DNA from: Mangrovimonas sp. YM274
Lineage (GTDB): Bacteria > Bacteroidota > Bacteroidia > Flavobacteriales > Flavobacteriaceae
DNA: 64,000 nucleotides
Assembly (NCBI RefSeq): GCF_030908385.1
Contig: NZ_CP133091.1
Location: forward strand, 2,094,128 to 2,158,127
Direction of reading: 5' to 3'
Positions 34,959 to 43,821 of the stretch are shown in pieces (the stretch's first letter is position 1; each line of letters begins with the position of its first letter). Below the pieces are notes generated by a model. It made no database searches. It was not told the DNA's origin and saw nothing but the letters and a program-made list of their open reading frames with translations. The translations under genes and the position numbers were made by a program.

Positions 34959-35747
34959 ATGTCAATAGCTATTCGGCATGTCAATGTCATGCGTTACATT
35001 ACGCCTTTAAGAGAAGGCGGTTCCCTCCCAGCCATTGCTGAAGCGGATGATGGATTTAATTATGTGGTGAAGTTTAGAGGAGCCGGCCATGGCGTAAAAG
35101 GACTCATTGCCGAATATTTGGGCTGTGAAATTGCCCGAAAATTAGGGCTATTGGTTCCAGAGGTTGTCTTTGCCGAATTGGATGAAGCTTTTGGTCGTAC
35201 CGAAGGGGATGAGGAAATACAAGACCTCCTTAAATGGAGCCAAGGATTAAATATCGGGTTGCACTACCTCTCCGGAGCTGTAAACTATGATCCTGTGGTA
35301 TTGACGCCAGATCCGCTTTTGGCCTCCAAAATTGTGTGGTTGGATGCTTTTATCACCAATATAGATCGCACTACGCGCAACACCAACATGCTTATTTGGA
35401 ACAAAAATCTATGGTTGATAGACCATGGGGCGTCTTTCTATTTTCATCATTCGTGGAAGGACATTTCTACGGCTGCTAAAACGCCCTTCAACCTTATCAA
35501 AGACCATGTGCTATTGGCTCAAGCTAGTGAATTAGAGCGGGTGCATCAAGAGTTTAAAGCCTTGTTGACTGAAGAAGTCATCAGTGACATCGTGAACAAC
35601 CTTCCAGACACTTGGTTGCAATGGGAAGGCTATCCCTATACCGAACAGGACTTAAAAAATGGCTATCTTGAGTTTTTAAACACAAGATTGGCCAATTCTG
35701 AAATTTTTACAAACCAAGCCATAAATGCCAGAAAAGATCTTATATGA
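34959..35747 (+). CDS. HipA-like kinase (HipA_2 family)
   Basis: 262 residues. Kinase features: Lys38 in YVVKFRG; catalytic Asp136 and Asn141 in NIDRTTRNTN with HipA-like D-x4-N spacing; and metal-binding Asp155 in LIDHGASF. It is shorter than HipA (about 440) and lacks the HipA N-terminal domain. HipA phosphorylates glutamyl-tRNA synthetase as a toxin; the target here is unknown. No HipB-type DNA-binding antitoxin is adjacent. Instead the gene overlaps a DUF3037 gene by 23 bp, and this pair recurs in other bacteria, which points to a functional unit. Confidence 0.87.
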   Translation: MSIAIRHVNVMRYITPLREGGSLPAIAEADDGFNYVVKFRGAGHGVKGLIAEYLGCEIARKLGLLVPEVVFAELDEAFGRTEGDEEIQDLLKWSQGLNIGLHYLSGAVNYDPVVLTPDPLLASKIVWLDAFITNIDRTTRNTNMLIWNKNLWLIDHGASFYFHHSWKDISTAAKTPFNLIKDHVLLAQASELERVHQEFKALLTEEVISDIVNNLPDTWLQWEGYPYTEQDLKNGYLEFLNTRLANSEIFTNQAINARKDLI

Positions 35748-36108
35748 GTACGCCGTAATTCGTTACGTCCCTAAAGTGGAACGTGAAGAATTTATAAATG
35801 TAGGCATTGTCTTGTATGCCAAACAACACAACAGTATTCACCTGCACTATCATGTAGACCAAGCTCGTATTGCAGCTTTTAGTCCAGAAGCGGATATAGA
35901 AGCTTTAAATGCGCATTTGGAATCATTTAAACGCATTGCAGCGGGCGACAAAACCTGTGGTTTGATAGCCCAAATGGATACCGCTTCCAGATTTAGATGG
36001 CTGACCGCTGTGCGCAGTTCAGTCATTCAAACCTCTAGACCTCACCCTGGTTTTAGTACGAACTTGGAAGCCACCGCGAAAAAATTGTTTGAAGAGGTGG
36101 TGCTATAA
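35725..36108 (+). CDS. DUF3037 protein, partner of the HipA-like kinase
   Basis: 127 residues. DUF3037 features: YEYAVIRYVPKVEREEFINVGIVLY at the start and TASRFRWLTAVRSSVIQTSRPHPGF near the C-terminus. No catalytic function is known. The start lies inside the 3' end of the kinase gene (23-bp overlap in another frame), which implies translational coupling and a fixed ratio, as in toxin-antitoxin or enzyme-partner pairs. Whether it neutralises or assists the kinase is not shown. Confidence 0.87.
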   Translation: MPEKILYEYAVIRYVPKVEREEFINVGIVLYAKQHNSIHLHYHVDQARIAAFSPEADIEALNAHLESFKRIAAGDKTCGLIAQMDTASRFRWLTAVRSSVIQTSRPHPGFSTNLEATAKKLFEEVVL

Positions 36109-36130
36109 TTAAAACACTAAACTGACACCA

Positions 36131-36721
36131 ATGGCAAATTACTTTTCAATTCTAATCGTTGCTTTAACTTTTTTTAGTGTCCCTACTAAAAATGAAATTT
36201 CGGATTTTATTGAACAGTTGCCTCGCATTGCTCCACATGAAAAATATACGGATTTTGACGAATCTAAATTCATCAAAACCCAAGGTTATTCATTTCCAAC
36301 GGCTATAATTCAAACTTGGGAAGAAACACCTATTAACAATATTTCTTTTGAAGAAAATCAAACCATTCCATTTTATACAAATCAAGTAACATGTATGGGG
36401 ACTTACACCATTAAAGAAGGTGTAAAAACGGTCTTAATTAGAAAATCGAATGGTGACTTCCCCTATTTTTTCTACCTATTGAATCTTATTAAAAAAGAAG
36501 GCAAGCTGATTCCCGTATCACAATTGGAAGTTTACTCCGTTGAAAATGCTGGAGGAAACTTAAGTTTTGTAATAACAAAAGAACACCAAATAAAAGTATA
36601 CCATATAGGTGAAGAATCTGCCTTAGGCACCACCGTTTTTATAGATGCAAATGGGCAGTTCCAGATAGAATCATCTAAATGGTTTCGAGGCAATGATTAC
36701 AACAACATTACAAAATACTAA
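36131..36721 (+). CDS. Exported protein of unknown function
   Basis: 196 residues with a short N-terminal hydrophobic segment (about 3-16, signal-like) and a beta-rich mature part: TQGYSFPTAIIQTWEE, TVLIRKSNGDFPYFFYLLNLIKKEGK. It starts 22 bp after the DUF3037 gene on the same strand and could be on the same transcript. No family recognised; no charged motif or cysteine pair suggests a catalytic role. Confidence 0.65.
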   Translation: MANYFSILIVALTFFSVPTKNEISDFIEQLPRIAPHEKYTDFDESKFIKTQGYSFPTAIIQTWEETPINNISFEENQTIPFYTNQVTCMGTYTIKEGVKTVLIRKSNGDFPYFFYLLNLIKKEGKLIPVSQLEVYSVENAGGNLSFVITKEHQIKVYHIGEESALGTTVFIDANGQFQIESSKWFRGNDYNNITKY

Positions 36722-36818
36722 TCTAAACAACTCACCTAAATTAGATCTTAACTAAAGTTCAATCATAAGCCATGTACTATCTTTTGATCTAAAGATGGCT
36801 ATCCTTCACTAAAATCCT

Positions 36819-37874
36819 TCACTTCTTTAAAGAGGCCATATCAATCACAAAGCGGTAATGTACATCACTTTTGAGCATGCGTTCATAAGCGGTATTGATA
36901 TCCTGTATGTTAATCACTTCAATATCTGAAGTGATGTTATGTTTGCCGCAAAAATCCAGAAGTTCTTGGGTTTCGGCAATCCCACCAATCAAGGAGCCTG
37001 CAACCTTTTTACGCCCCATAATCATAGGAACTGAATTTAGCATTGGGTCCAATGGCCCCAAATAGCCCACCAGCACCAAAGTACCATTGGTATTTAAAGT
37101 GCCAATATAAGGGTTCACATCATGCACATACGGCACCGTATCTATAATCACATCAAACTGTCCCTGTACGGCTGTCATTTCATCTTCATTCGTAGAGATG
37201 ACTACAGCATCCGCTCCTAAATCCATGGCGTCTTGTATTTTGTTTTTAGATCGAGAAAATAAAGTTACATGTGCGCCAAGCGCATCCGCCAATTTAATGG
37301 CCATATGTCCCAATCCTCCAAGGCCCACAACCGCCACCTTACTATCTTTTCCAACATTCCAATGGCGCAATGGTGACCATGTGGTAATACCGGCACACAG
37401 TATGGGAGCCACGCCTGCCAAATCAAGATTTTCAGGTACGCTTAATACAAAATGTTCATCTACCACAATACTTTCAGAATAACCTCCATAGGTAGGCAAA
37501 TTCAAATGTTTGTCATGGCCTCCATAGGTTCCAACCCATTCAGGACAATACTGCTCCAAGTCATTTTCACAATTGTTACAAGAACGGCACGAATCTACCA
37601 AACAACCTACAGCCACAATATCTCCTGCTTTATATTTGCTCACCCCTTCACCTACAGATTTTACCTTCCCAACTATTTCATGACCGGGAACCACGGGATA
37701 TACACTAAAGCCCCAATCGTTGCGCGCAAAGTGTAAATCGGAATGGCAAACACCACAATACAAAATATCGATTTCTACATCCTTATCCGTAACTTTTCGT
37801 CTTTTAATATCCATTTCCCCTAGGGATGCATCCGCGGCTTCTGTGCCAAATGCTTTTATACTTGTTGTGTTCAT
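36819..37874 (-). CDS. Zinc-dependent NAD(P) alcohol dehydrogenase, YahK/CAD type
   Basis: 351 residues. Catalytic zinc Cys in CGVCHSDLHFARNDWG and GHEIVGKV; structural zinc cysteines in CRSCNNCENDLEQYC; cofactor motif GLGGLGHMAIK. These proteins reduce aldehydes to alcohols, usually with NADPH. A paralogue lies at 45378-46430 with the same motifs and about the same length. Single gene. Confidence 0.93.
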   Translation of the reverse strand: MNTTSIKAFGTEAADASLGEMDIKRRKVTDKDVEIDILYCGVCHSDLHFARNDWGFSVYPVVPGHEIVGKVKSVGEGVSKYKAGDIVAVGCLVDSCRSCNNCENDLEQYCPEWVGTYGGHDKHLNLPTYGGYSESIVVDEHFVLSVPENLDLAGVAPILCAGITTWSPLRHWNVGKDSKVAVVGLGGLGHMAIKLADALGAHVTLFSRSKNKIQDAMDLGADAVVISTNEDEMTAVQGQFDVIIDTVPYVHDVNPYIGTLNTNGTLVLVGYLGPLDPMLNSVPMIMGRKKVAGSLIGGIAETQELLDFCGKHNITSDIEVINIQDINTAYERMLKSDVHYRFVIDMASLKK

Positions 37875-38105
37875 GATTAATTTAATTTGCTTATTATGAA
37901 TACTTTAAAGTTACGCAAATATTATGAGGCTTTAGAAGGTTTTTCACCTTATAACTCCAATTAAATACTTAGGTAGAAAATGAAACATGACAATATTTCA
38001 GATTTTGGCATTTGGCGTAATTTATGAGCCTCTGCCTCCATGAATATACATTGGTCAGGTATAAAAGTTATACTGCGCTTTTGTATACACATTAAAAACT
38101 ATTTT

Positions 38106-38534
38106 ATGAGTCAAGTTAAAGAGAATAACACTGTAAAGGTGCACTACACAGGAAAATTAGCAGATGGTCAAGTTTTTGATACATCTGAAGGACGTGAACC
38201 TTTAGAGTTTACTTTAGGACAAGGACTAATGATCCCTGGTTTTGAAAAGGGATTGATTGATATGAAATTGAATGAGAAGAAAACCATCTCACTAACTAAA
38301 GAAGAAGCTTTCGGTGATGCACGAGCTGAATTGATCCAAGAAGTTCAAAAAGATCAATTGCCTGAGGAATTGGTTCCAGAAGTAGGTATGCCATTAATTT
38401 CTACTGCTCCAGACGGAAGAGAGCACCAATTGCTTATTATTGAAGTAAAAGAAGATAGCATTGTAGTAGATGCCAACCACCCTCTTGCTGGAAAAGATGT
38501 TATTTTTGATTTGGAAGTAGTTGACATTAAATAG
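38106..38534 (+). CDS. FKBP-type peptidyl-prolyl isomerase, SlyD-like
   Basis: 142 residues from the ATG at 38106. FKBP core: VKVHYTGKLADGQVFDTSEGREPLEF, GQGLMIPGFEKGLIDMK, and NHPLAGKDVIFDLEVV at the end, which with the inserted flap (about 72-118) is the SlyD layout, without its His-rich tail. It helps protein folding in the cytoplasm. An intrinsic terminator follows. Confidence 0.93.
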   Translation: MSQVKENNTVKVHYTGKLADGQVFDTSEGREPLEFTLGQGLMIPGFEKGLIDMKLNEKKTISLTKEEAFGDARAELIQEVQKDQLPEELVPEVGMPLISTAPDGREHQLLIIEVKEDSIVVDANHPLAGKDVIFDLEVVDIK

Positions 38535-38556
38535 TCGTACTTTTAAATGGATAGAT

Positions 38557-38592
38557 AAAAGCCTGATAAACTATAGAGTTATCAGGCTTTTT
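38557..38592. terminator. Intrinsic terminator after the FKBP gene
   Basis: Stem GCCTGATAA (38561-38569) with TTATCAGGC (38579-38587), A run before and T run after; it can act from both sides and also serves the minus-strand gene ending at 38631. Confidence 0.85.
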
Positions 38593-38630
38593 AATTCAGC
38601 ATATAATGGTTGCTTAGTTAACCATGGGGC

Positions 38631-39254
38631 TTATAAACTGGTGGTTTGCTCTGGTAAAACCAGATCTCTATGTGCCACTAGCAGACTGCCTTCTTTTTGC
38701 AAATCAAGCATTCCTTGAAATCCATTTTTATCTAATTTTTTACGACAACGGTTTGTCAACAAGGGATCCTCACTAAAAATAAAGGCATCCAATTTTTGCT
38801 CTTCCTCACCCGGCGCCTTAATTACTGGGTGGATATGTTTTAGTCCTCTTCGTCTTGGAAAAGCATTAGCAGCATAACTGGCTCCTGGAACAAAGGTGTA
38901 AAAGGTATACTGTCCATTGGCATCGGTTTTTACCCAAGCACGATGATAAACGTATTTTTTGTCGTTAAAAGTTCTATTATCGTAATCTCCGTCCTCATTT
39001 GGTTGATAAATGAACATGATCACATCCTTAGCAGGCGTCACTCCATCACTTTTATAAATGGTTCCGGTAATTTTTAATTTGTCGGTTTGACCGGCATATC
39101 CAGGAATAGTATCTACAGCATTAAGAGATGTTTCTGAATAGTCGTAAATAGGACTTCTCTTTTTATATGCTTCTGAAGCCGTATCCAAATCATTTTGGGA
39201 AACCGCTGCAGCCATCATAAAAAATGTGCAGAAGAAGGCGAGTATAGTTTTCAT
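38631..39254 (-). CDS. Exported intradiol dioxygenase-like protein
   Basis: 207 residues with a Sec signal (about 1-20, AAAVSQ). The beta-sandwich of intradiol ring-cleavage dioxygenases is suggested by LKITGTIYKSDGVTPAKDV, TDANGQYTFYTFVPGAS and the iron-ligand histidines in LKHIHPV; tyrosines lie in the expected segments. Protocatechuate dioxygenase subunits are cytoplasmic, so export is unusual. Substrate unknown: an aromatic ring in the periplasm or surface, or a loss of catalysis and use as a binding domain. Confidence 0.8.
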   Translation of the reverse strand: MKTILAFFCTFFMMAAAVSQNDLDTASEAYKKRSPIYDYSETSLNAVDTIPGYAGQTDKLKITGTIYKSDGVTPAKDVIMFIYQPNEDGDYDNRTFNDKKYVYHRAWVKTDANGQYTFYTFVPGASYAANAFPRRRGLKHIHPVIKAPGEEEQKLDAFIFSEDPLLTNRCRKKLDKNGFQGMLDLQKEGSLLVAHRDLVLPEQTTSL

Positions 39255-39496
39255 AAGACATTCATTTTAAACACTTCAAAATTAGATAAGTATCTTTTTT
39301 TTGAACTAAAAATCTTATGAACGTAAAAATTTTACGATGTACGACCGTCCTTTCATACCAACGTAAAAAATCATCGGTAAATGGTAGAACTGTTCATCTT
39401 GTAAATGTGCACTTTAACCAAATTGATATCAATAGTGAGTCTTCAAAATTGAAACTTGAGCTCCAAAAATGATGCGTTATTGGAATAAAGTATATA

Positions 39497-39543
39497 AAAC
39501 CTGTTAAAGCTTGCCTAAATTCAGCTCACTTCAACAGGCTTTA
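39497..39543 (-). terminator. Probable terminator after the Old Yellow Enzyme gene
   Basis: CCTGTT (39500-39505) with AACAGG (39533-39538), extended by further imperfect pairs, and a minus-strand T run. Moderate support. Confidence 0.45.
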
Positions 39544-39550
39544 TGAAACA

Positions 39551-40660
39551 TTAAGAAGATTTTGCTATATCTGCCGTGGCGTAATCCGTATACCCTTTTT
39601 CTCCAGGGGTATAAAAAGTATCTTGGTCCCAATCAGCCCATTCAATATCCTGTTCGATACGTTCTACCAAATCAGGATTGGAAATAAACGGCTTTCCAAA
39701 AGCAACAAGATCTGCATCTCCGCTTGTAATTACTTCATGTCCTGTTTCCGCCGTAAATTGGTTGTTGATCATTAATGTACCTTGATATAGCGGTCTAAAG
39801 TGTTTGGCCACATTGGTAACGGCATAAGAAACTTCAGTCACATCTGTAAATGGCTCCGATAAATGGACATATGCCAAGCTGTAATCGTTTAGTTTCTTGA
39901 TGATATATTCAAAAGTTGGGATGGTGTCTTTATCTAAGGTAATTCCAAACAAGTTATGCAAAGACGGATTGAAACGCACTCCTATTTTCTCTTGAGGAAT
40001 CGCTTCGCTCATGGCATCGAGTACTTCAAAAAAGAATCGTGCTCTGTTTTCGATTGAACCTCCATATTCATCGGTTCTTGTATTGGAAGTCCCTGTGAAA
40101 AATTGATGAAATAAATAACCATTGGACGAATGGATTTCCACGCCGTCAAACCCAGCTTCCATAGCATTAGTGGCAGCATTCACAAAATCATTTATAGTAT
40201 CCTCTATTTCAAATTTTGTCATGGCTTTAGGAGTTACTGTATCCTTAAAGCCGTCAGGTGTAAAGGACTGCCCATTAGGGTTAATGGCCGAAGGCGCCAA
40301 AGGCAATTCCCCGTGATGAAAATCGGGATGCGACATGCGGCCTACATGCCATAATTGGATAAAGATTTTCCCTCCTTTATCATGAACCCGTTTGGTTACC
40401 AATTTCCAACCTTCTACCTGAGCTTTGGAATAAATTCCTGGCGTATTGACATAGCCTACAGCGGCTTCAGACACCTGAGATCCTTCCGTTATAATAAGCC
40501 CTGCCGAAGCGCGTTGCTCATAATAAAGTCCTTGAAGTTCATCTGTAGGTACTCGCTCTTCATTTATAGCTCTACTTCTTGTCATAGGAGCCATAACAAT
40601 GCGGTTTTTGAGGCTTAAGTTTTTGGATTGATAAGGTTGTAACAATGCGTTATGTTTCAT
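39551..40660 (-). CDS. Old Yellow Enzyme family ene-reductase
   Basis: 369 residues, FMN-dependent TIM barrel. Seen: NRIVMAPMTRSRA at the N-terminus, QLWHVGRMSHPDFHHG with the substrate-binding histidine, FDGVEIHSSNGYLFHQF, and NTRTDEYGGSIENRARF. It reduces activated alkenes or nitro-esters with NAD(P)H. The nitroreductase gene lies 93 bp upstream on the same strand, with a hairpin (40689-40723) in the gap. Together they look like an electrophile or quinone response unit. Confidence 0.94.
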   Translation of the reverse strand: MKHNALLQPYQSKNLSLKNRIVMAPMTRSRAINEERVPTDELQGLYYEQRASAGLIITEGSQVSEAAVGYVNTPGIYSKAQVEGWKLVTKRVHDKGGKIFIQLWHVGRMSHPDFHHGELPLAPSAINPNGQSFTPDGFKDTVTPKAMTKFEIEDTINDFVNAATNAMEAGFDGVEIHSSNGYLFHQFFTGTSNTRTDEYGGSIENRARFFFEVLDAMSEAIPQEKIGVRFNPSLHNLFGITLDKDTIPTFEYIIKKLNDYSLAYVHLSEPFTDVTEVSYAVTNVAKHFRPLYQGTLMINNQFTAETGHEVITSGDADLVAFGKPFISNPDLVERIEQDIEWADWDQDTFYTPGEKGYTDYATADIAKSS

Positions 40661-40752
40661 AGTAATTAGGTGTTATGTTAAACAATTAGCCCTCTAAAAT
40701 CATTTGTTAGGATTAAAGAGGGCTTTTTCAAAACTTAAAATAATTTTATAGG

Positions 40753-41385
40753 TTATGCCAATTCTGTAATGAATTCTTCTTTTGGTGTTCTCACTTTTTT
40801 CATATCAACCAACCAATCCTTATCTGTATCTCTATATCCTAAAGCCAAGATTAAGTTACTCTTGAGCCCTTGTGATTTCAAATCCAATAATTCGTCCAAC
40901 TGCTCAGGGATGAATCCTTCCATTGGTGTGGCATCTACTTTTTGTTCGGCAGCTGCGGCAATAGCCATAGCAAATGCAATGTATGCTTGCTTGGCAGCGT
41001 GATTGGCATGCCACTCATCACCTAATGGCTCATACATTCCCCATAAACGGGTTTTATAATCATCCATAGTCTCTAGCGGCAAATTGCGCTCATTCATAGT
41101 TTTGTTGAATACCTCTTCTATTCGTTCCAAACGATAATTGTCCCAAGCAGCAAACACCAATAAATGAGAAGCATCGGTAATTTGAGGTTGGTCAAAAGCG
41201 ATTGGCCTGATTTTTTCCTTTAATTCTTGATTGCTAATTACAAACACTTTATAAGGCTGTAATCCTGAAGATGATGGGGACAATCTTGTTGCCTCCAATA
41301 TATAATCGATTTTTTCCTGCGGTACGGCAGTACCATTCATTGCCTTGGCTGCATAGCGCCAATTTAAACTATCTACTAAACTCAT
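40753..41385 (-). CDS. Nitroreductase-family NAD(P)H oxidoreductase
   Basis: 210 residues, FMN nitroreductase fold: LNWRYAAKAMNG, TRLSPSSSGLQPYKVFVIS (flavin phosphate site), and a C-terminal LALGYRDTDKDWL. It reduces nitroaromatics, quinones or enones. Divergent from an HxlR regulator gene with operator-like palindromes between the two starts, so it is the likely regulated target. Confidence 0.93.
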   Translation of the reverse strand: MSLVDSLNWRYAAKAMNGTAVPQEKIDYILEATRLSPSSSGLQPYKVFVISNQELKEKIRPIAFDQPQITDASHLLVFAAWDNYRLERIEEVFNKTMNERNLPLETMDDYKTRLWGMYEPLGDEWHANHAAKQAYIAFAMAIAAAAEQKVDATPMEGFIPEQLDELLDLKSQGLKSNLILALGYRDTDKDWLVDMKKVRTPKEEFITELA

Positions 41386-41440
41386 AATCTTATACTTATT
41401 TTACTTCCCGGCAAATTTACATATATTTGCTAAACTAAAG

Positions 41441-41482
41441 TAAGTACTTAACAAAAGTATAGTACTATACAAGAGTATAGTA
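41441..41482. promoter_or_regulatory. Operator-like palindromes between nitroreductase and hxlR-type genes
   Basis: GTATAGTACTATAC (41457-41470) is a perfect 14-bp palindrome; TAAGTACTTA (41441-41450) is a perfect 10-bp palindrome; GTATAGTA recurs at 41475, 18 bp after the first copy. The position suits binding of the divergent HxlR protein. Inferred from pattern and position. Confidence 0.6.
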
Positions 41483-41503
41483 ACTTAACATTAATGACAT
41501 ACT

Positions 41504-41896
41504 ATGGGCCTACAGGAACAATTGGAACTTATAGATAAAGCAAAAACTTGCGAAAAAGCACACAGCACCTGCGTTGGTATTATCCAACCAGTTCAGGATG
41601 CACTTTATGTTTTAAGTGGTAAATGGAAATTACCTATTATTATTTCTTTGACGTTTGGAAACAAGCGGTTTAGTGAAATTGCAAAAGAAATTCCCAAAAT
41701 TAGCGACCGCATGCTATCTAAAGAACTTCGGGAACTGGAAATGAATCACCTTGTGAAGCGAACCGTTTATGACAGTATTCCTGTGGTGGTAGAATATACC
41801 TTAACAGACTACGGAAAGACTTTAGATACCGCTATCGAGGAACTCTACAAATGGGGAAAAAACCATAGGAAAAGGATAACTGGCAAGATGGAATAA
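41504..41896 (+). CDS. HxlR-family winged-helix transcriptional regulator
   Basis: 130 residues. The HxlR domain is clear: VLSGKWKLPIIISLTFGNKRFSEI, ISDRMLSKELRELEMNHLVKR, VVVEYTLTDYGKTL. Two cysteines (Cys16, Cys23) precede the domain; in several HxlR proteins such a cysteine senses electrophiles or quinones. It is divergent from the nitroreductase and most likely controls it and itself through the palindromes in the 118-bp gap. Confidence 0.92.
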   Translation: MGLQEQLELIDKAKTCEKAHSTCVGIIQPVQDALYVLSGKWKLPIIISLTFGNKRFSEIAKEIPKISDRMLSKELRELEMNHLVKRTVYDSIPVVVEYTLTDYGKTLDTAIEELYKWGKNHRKRITGKME

Positions 41897-41909
41897 CAAA
41901 GCACTTTTA

Positions 41910-42782
41910 TTATTTACTATCTTTAGCAGTAGTTCGCTTTTGGCGCTCCTTGAAGGAAATGTTTAAAATTAGTCCGCCTACAATTAGCAATATCCCTAAA
42001 AAGCTCCAAAAGGAATACACATCCTTAAACCATAAAATCCCTATGATAAGAGTGAAAATCACTTCTATATATTTCATAGGGGCCACCAACCCTGTGGCAG
42101 CCGACTGAAAAGCCTTAGTCATATACACTTGACCAAAATATCCAAAAACTCCTAGCAAACCCAATAAGGGCCATTCCATACCATGTGGTGTTGTCCAATG
42201 ATTTATTGATAACAATCCTCCGGTGAGGGTCGCAATCACCATAAAATAATTCACTACCACTACGGGATGATCCTTGGTCCCAATTTTATTGATAACGGTA
42301 TACACCAAGCCACTAAATACAGCTGCCAATAATACCAAAACCAGTCCATAGGTCTGTAATTCCGTATCAAACCCCTTTAAAACCACCACACCTGAAAAAG
42401 CCATCATAAAGAAAAGCCATTGTACAGGCTTGATCTGTTCCTTTAAAAACAAAACGGCAAAAATAGCCGCAAATATGGGGGCAATATATCTTAGGGATAC
42501 AGCAGTAGCTACCGGTAAATATTTCATAGACATAAAGAAAAGTGTCATCGAGGTCACCCCTACAATGCCTCTTAACACCAGAAGTTTCCTTTGGTTTCCC
42601 ATAATAGGAATCTTATGTCTTAATAAATAGCCAAATGTAAACACCAGAGAGCCCAAAGACCTAAAAAACACCAGTTGAAAAGCATGAATATTGGAAAGGT
42701 ATTTAACCGTCACATTCATAAGCGCAAAGGAAAATGTACTCAGGATCATGAATGTAATGGTCTTTTTTAAAGTCATAGGCAA
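41910..42782 (-). CDS. EamA-family (DMT) transporter
   Basis: 290 residues, about ten membrane helices in two repeats: VFFRSLGSLVFTFGYLLRH, PVATAVSLRYIAPIFAAIFAVLF, and PMKYIEVIFTLIIGILWF in the second half. Substrate unknown. Placed 10 bp after the agmatine deiminase gene, so probably the third gene of the agmatine operon; a polyamine-related metabolite is a possible cargo (inference). Confidence 0.9.
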   Translation of the reverse strand: MPMTLKKTITFMILSTFSFALMNVTVKYLSNIHAFQLVFFRSLGSLVFTFGYLLRHKIPIMGNQRKLLVLRGIVGVTSMTLFFMSMKYLPVATAVSLRYIAPIFAAIFAVLFLKEQIKPVQWLFFMMAFSGVVVLKGFDTELQTYGLVLVLLAAVFSGLVYTVINKIGTKDHPVVVVNYFMVIATLTGGLLSINHWTTPHGMEWPLLGLLGVFGYFGQVYMTKAFQSAATGLVAPMKYIEVIFTLIIGILWFKDVYSFWSFLGILLIVGGLILNISFKERQKRTTAKDSK

Positions 42783-42792
42783 GTACTACCGC

Positions 42793-43821
42793 TTATTTGG
42801 GAATTTGTTGGCTTAAACAATGAAGCGTTCCAAAGCCCCATATCAAGTCTATTGCGCTTATTCCAATCACCTCGCGTCCCGGAAAACAGTCGGCAATAAT
42901 GTTAAGCGCCTCTCTATCCTTGGCATCATTGAATGTAGGCACCAAAACGCAGTTGTTCAAAATTAAGAAATTAGCATAACTGGCAGGCAGGGTCAGGTCT
43001 TCAAATGCAATTGGGCTAGGCATTGGTAATGTAACAATATTGGGAGACTTTCCGTTTTCCAAAACGGCATTCTGCAAACGCTTTAAATTATCTTGTAAGG
43101 CATGAAAATTAGGCGCTCCCGGGTTAGTTTCAACAACCGTAATAATAGTGTCTTCGTTTACGAACCTACAGAGATCATCAATATGTCCGTGAGTATCATC
43201 TCCAACAATGCCATCTCCCAACCAAATAACGTTAGTAATTCCTAAATACTCTTTAAAAATAGCTTCATAATCGCTTTTTGTAAAACCAGGATTACGCACT
43301 TGAATCTTAGGGTCCATCAAACATTCCTCTGATGTCAACAAAGTTCCCTTACCGTTTACATCAATGGCCCCACCTTCCAAGATCACTGGTTTTCCATTAT
43401 GGGTAACTTGACTAAGCGGCATGTTAAGTGTTTCACTTACTTTTTGAGGTACCTGCCTATCCAAAAGGTAATTTTTGTATTTAGCCCAACCATTAAAATT
43501 AAAGTTAAGTGCCTCTCGTTGCCCCTTGTTATAAACGACGATAGGTCCCGAATCGCGCATCCAACTTCTATTGGTTTTATGGATGATAAAGGTAATTTGC
43601 TCTAGATTGACATGTGCCATGGCCAGCATTGCTCCCACCCTTTCCTTTAAAGGTTCATCTGCCACCACCAAAAAGACTTCTTCATAGGTTGCCACTTTCT
43701 TAATGAACTCTACAAAGGCCCATTGTATGGCTTGATATTTTCCAGGCCAATCATTCCCATTGTGCGGGAAACACAACAAAACGCCTTGTTGTAGCTCCCA
43801 TTCTGCAGGAAACCGTCTCAT
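42793..43821 (-). CDS. aguA: Agmatine deiminase
   Basis: Converts agmatine to N-carbamoylputrescine and ammonia. 342 residues of the peptidylarginine deiminase-like family: FPAEWELQQGVLLCFPHNGNDWPG, RDSGPIVVYN, DDTHGHIDDLCRFV, and the catalytic Cys in GFGTLHCLSQQIPK. Its start ATG shares one base with the stop of the amidohydrolase gene (TAATG). Both enzymes are needed for putrescine synthesis from arginine, so they form one pathway. Confidence 0.9.
   Translation of the reverse strand: MRRFPAEWELQQGVLLCFPHNGNDWPGKYQAIQWAFVEFIKKVATYEEVFLVVADEPLKERVGAMLAMAHVNLEQITFIIHKTNRSWMRDSGPIVVYNKGQREALNFNFNGWAKYKNYLLDRQVPQKVSETLNMPLSQVTHNGKPVILEGGAIDVNGKGTLLTSEECLMDPKIQVRNPGFTKSDYEAIFKEYLGITNVIWLGDGIVGDDTHGHIDDLCRFVNEDTIITVVETNPGAPNFHALQDNLKRLQNAVLENGKSPNIVTLPMPSPIAFEDLTLPASYANFLILNNCVLVPTFNDAKDREALNIIADCFPGREVIGISAIDLIWGFGTLHCLSQQIPK

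Noticed and set aside
40689-40723. Hairpin GCCCTCT/AGAGGGC between the nitroreductase and Old Yellow Enzyme genes as a firm terminator
   Set aside because: The T run is on the plus strand, where no gene ends, while both genes are on the minus strand; it may be a weak terminator or a processing site, not clear enough to list.
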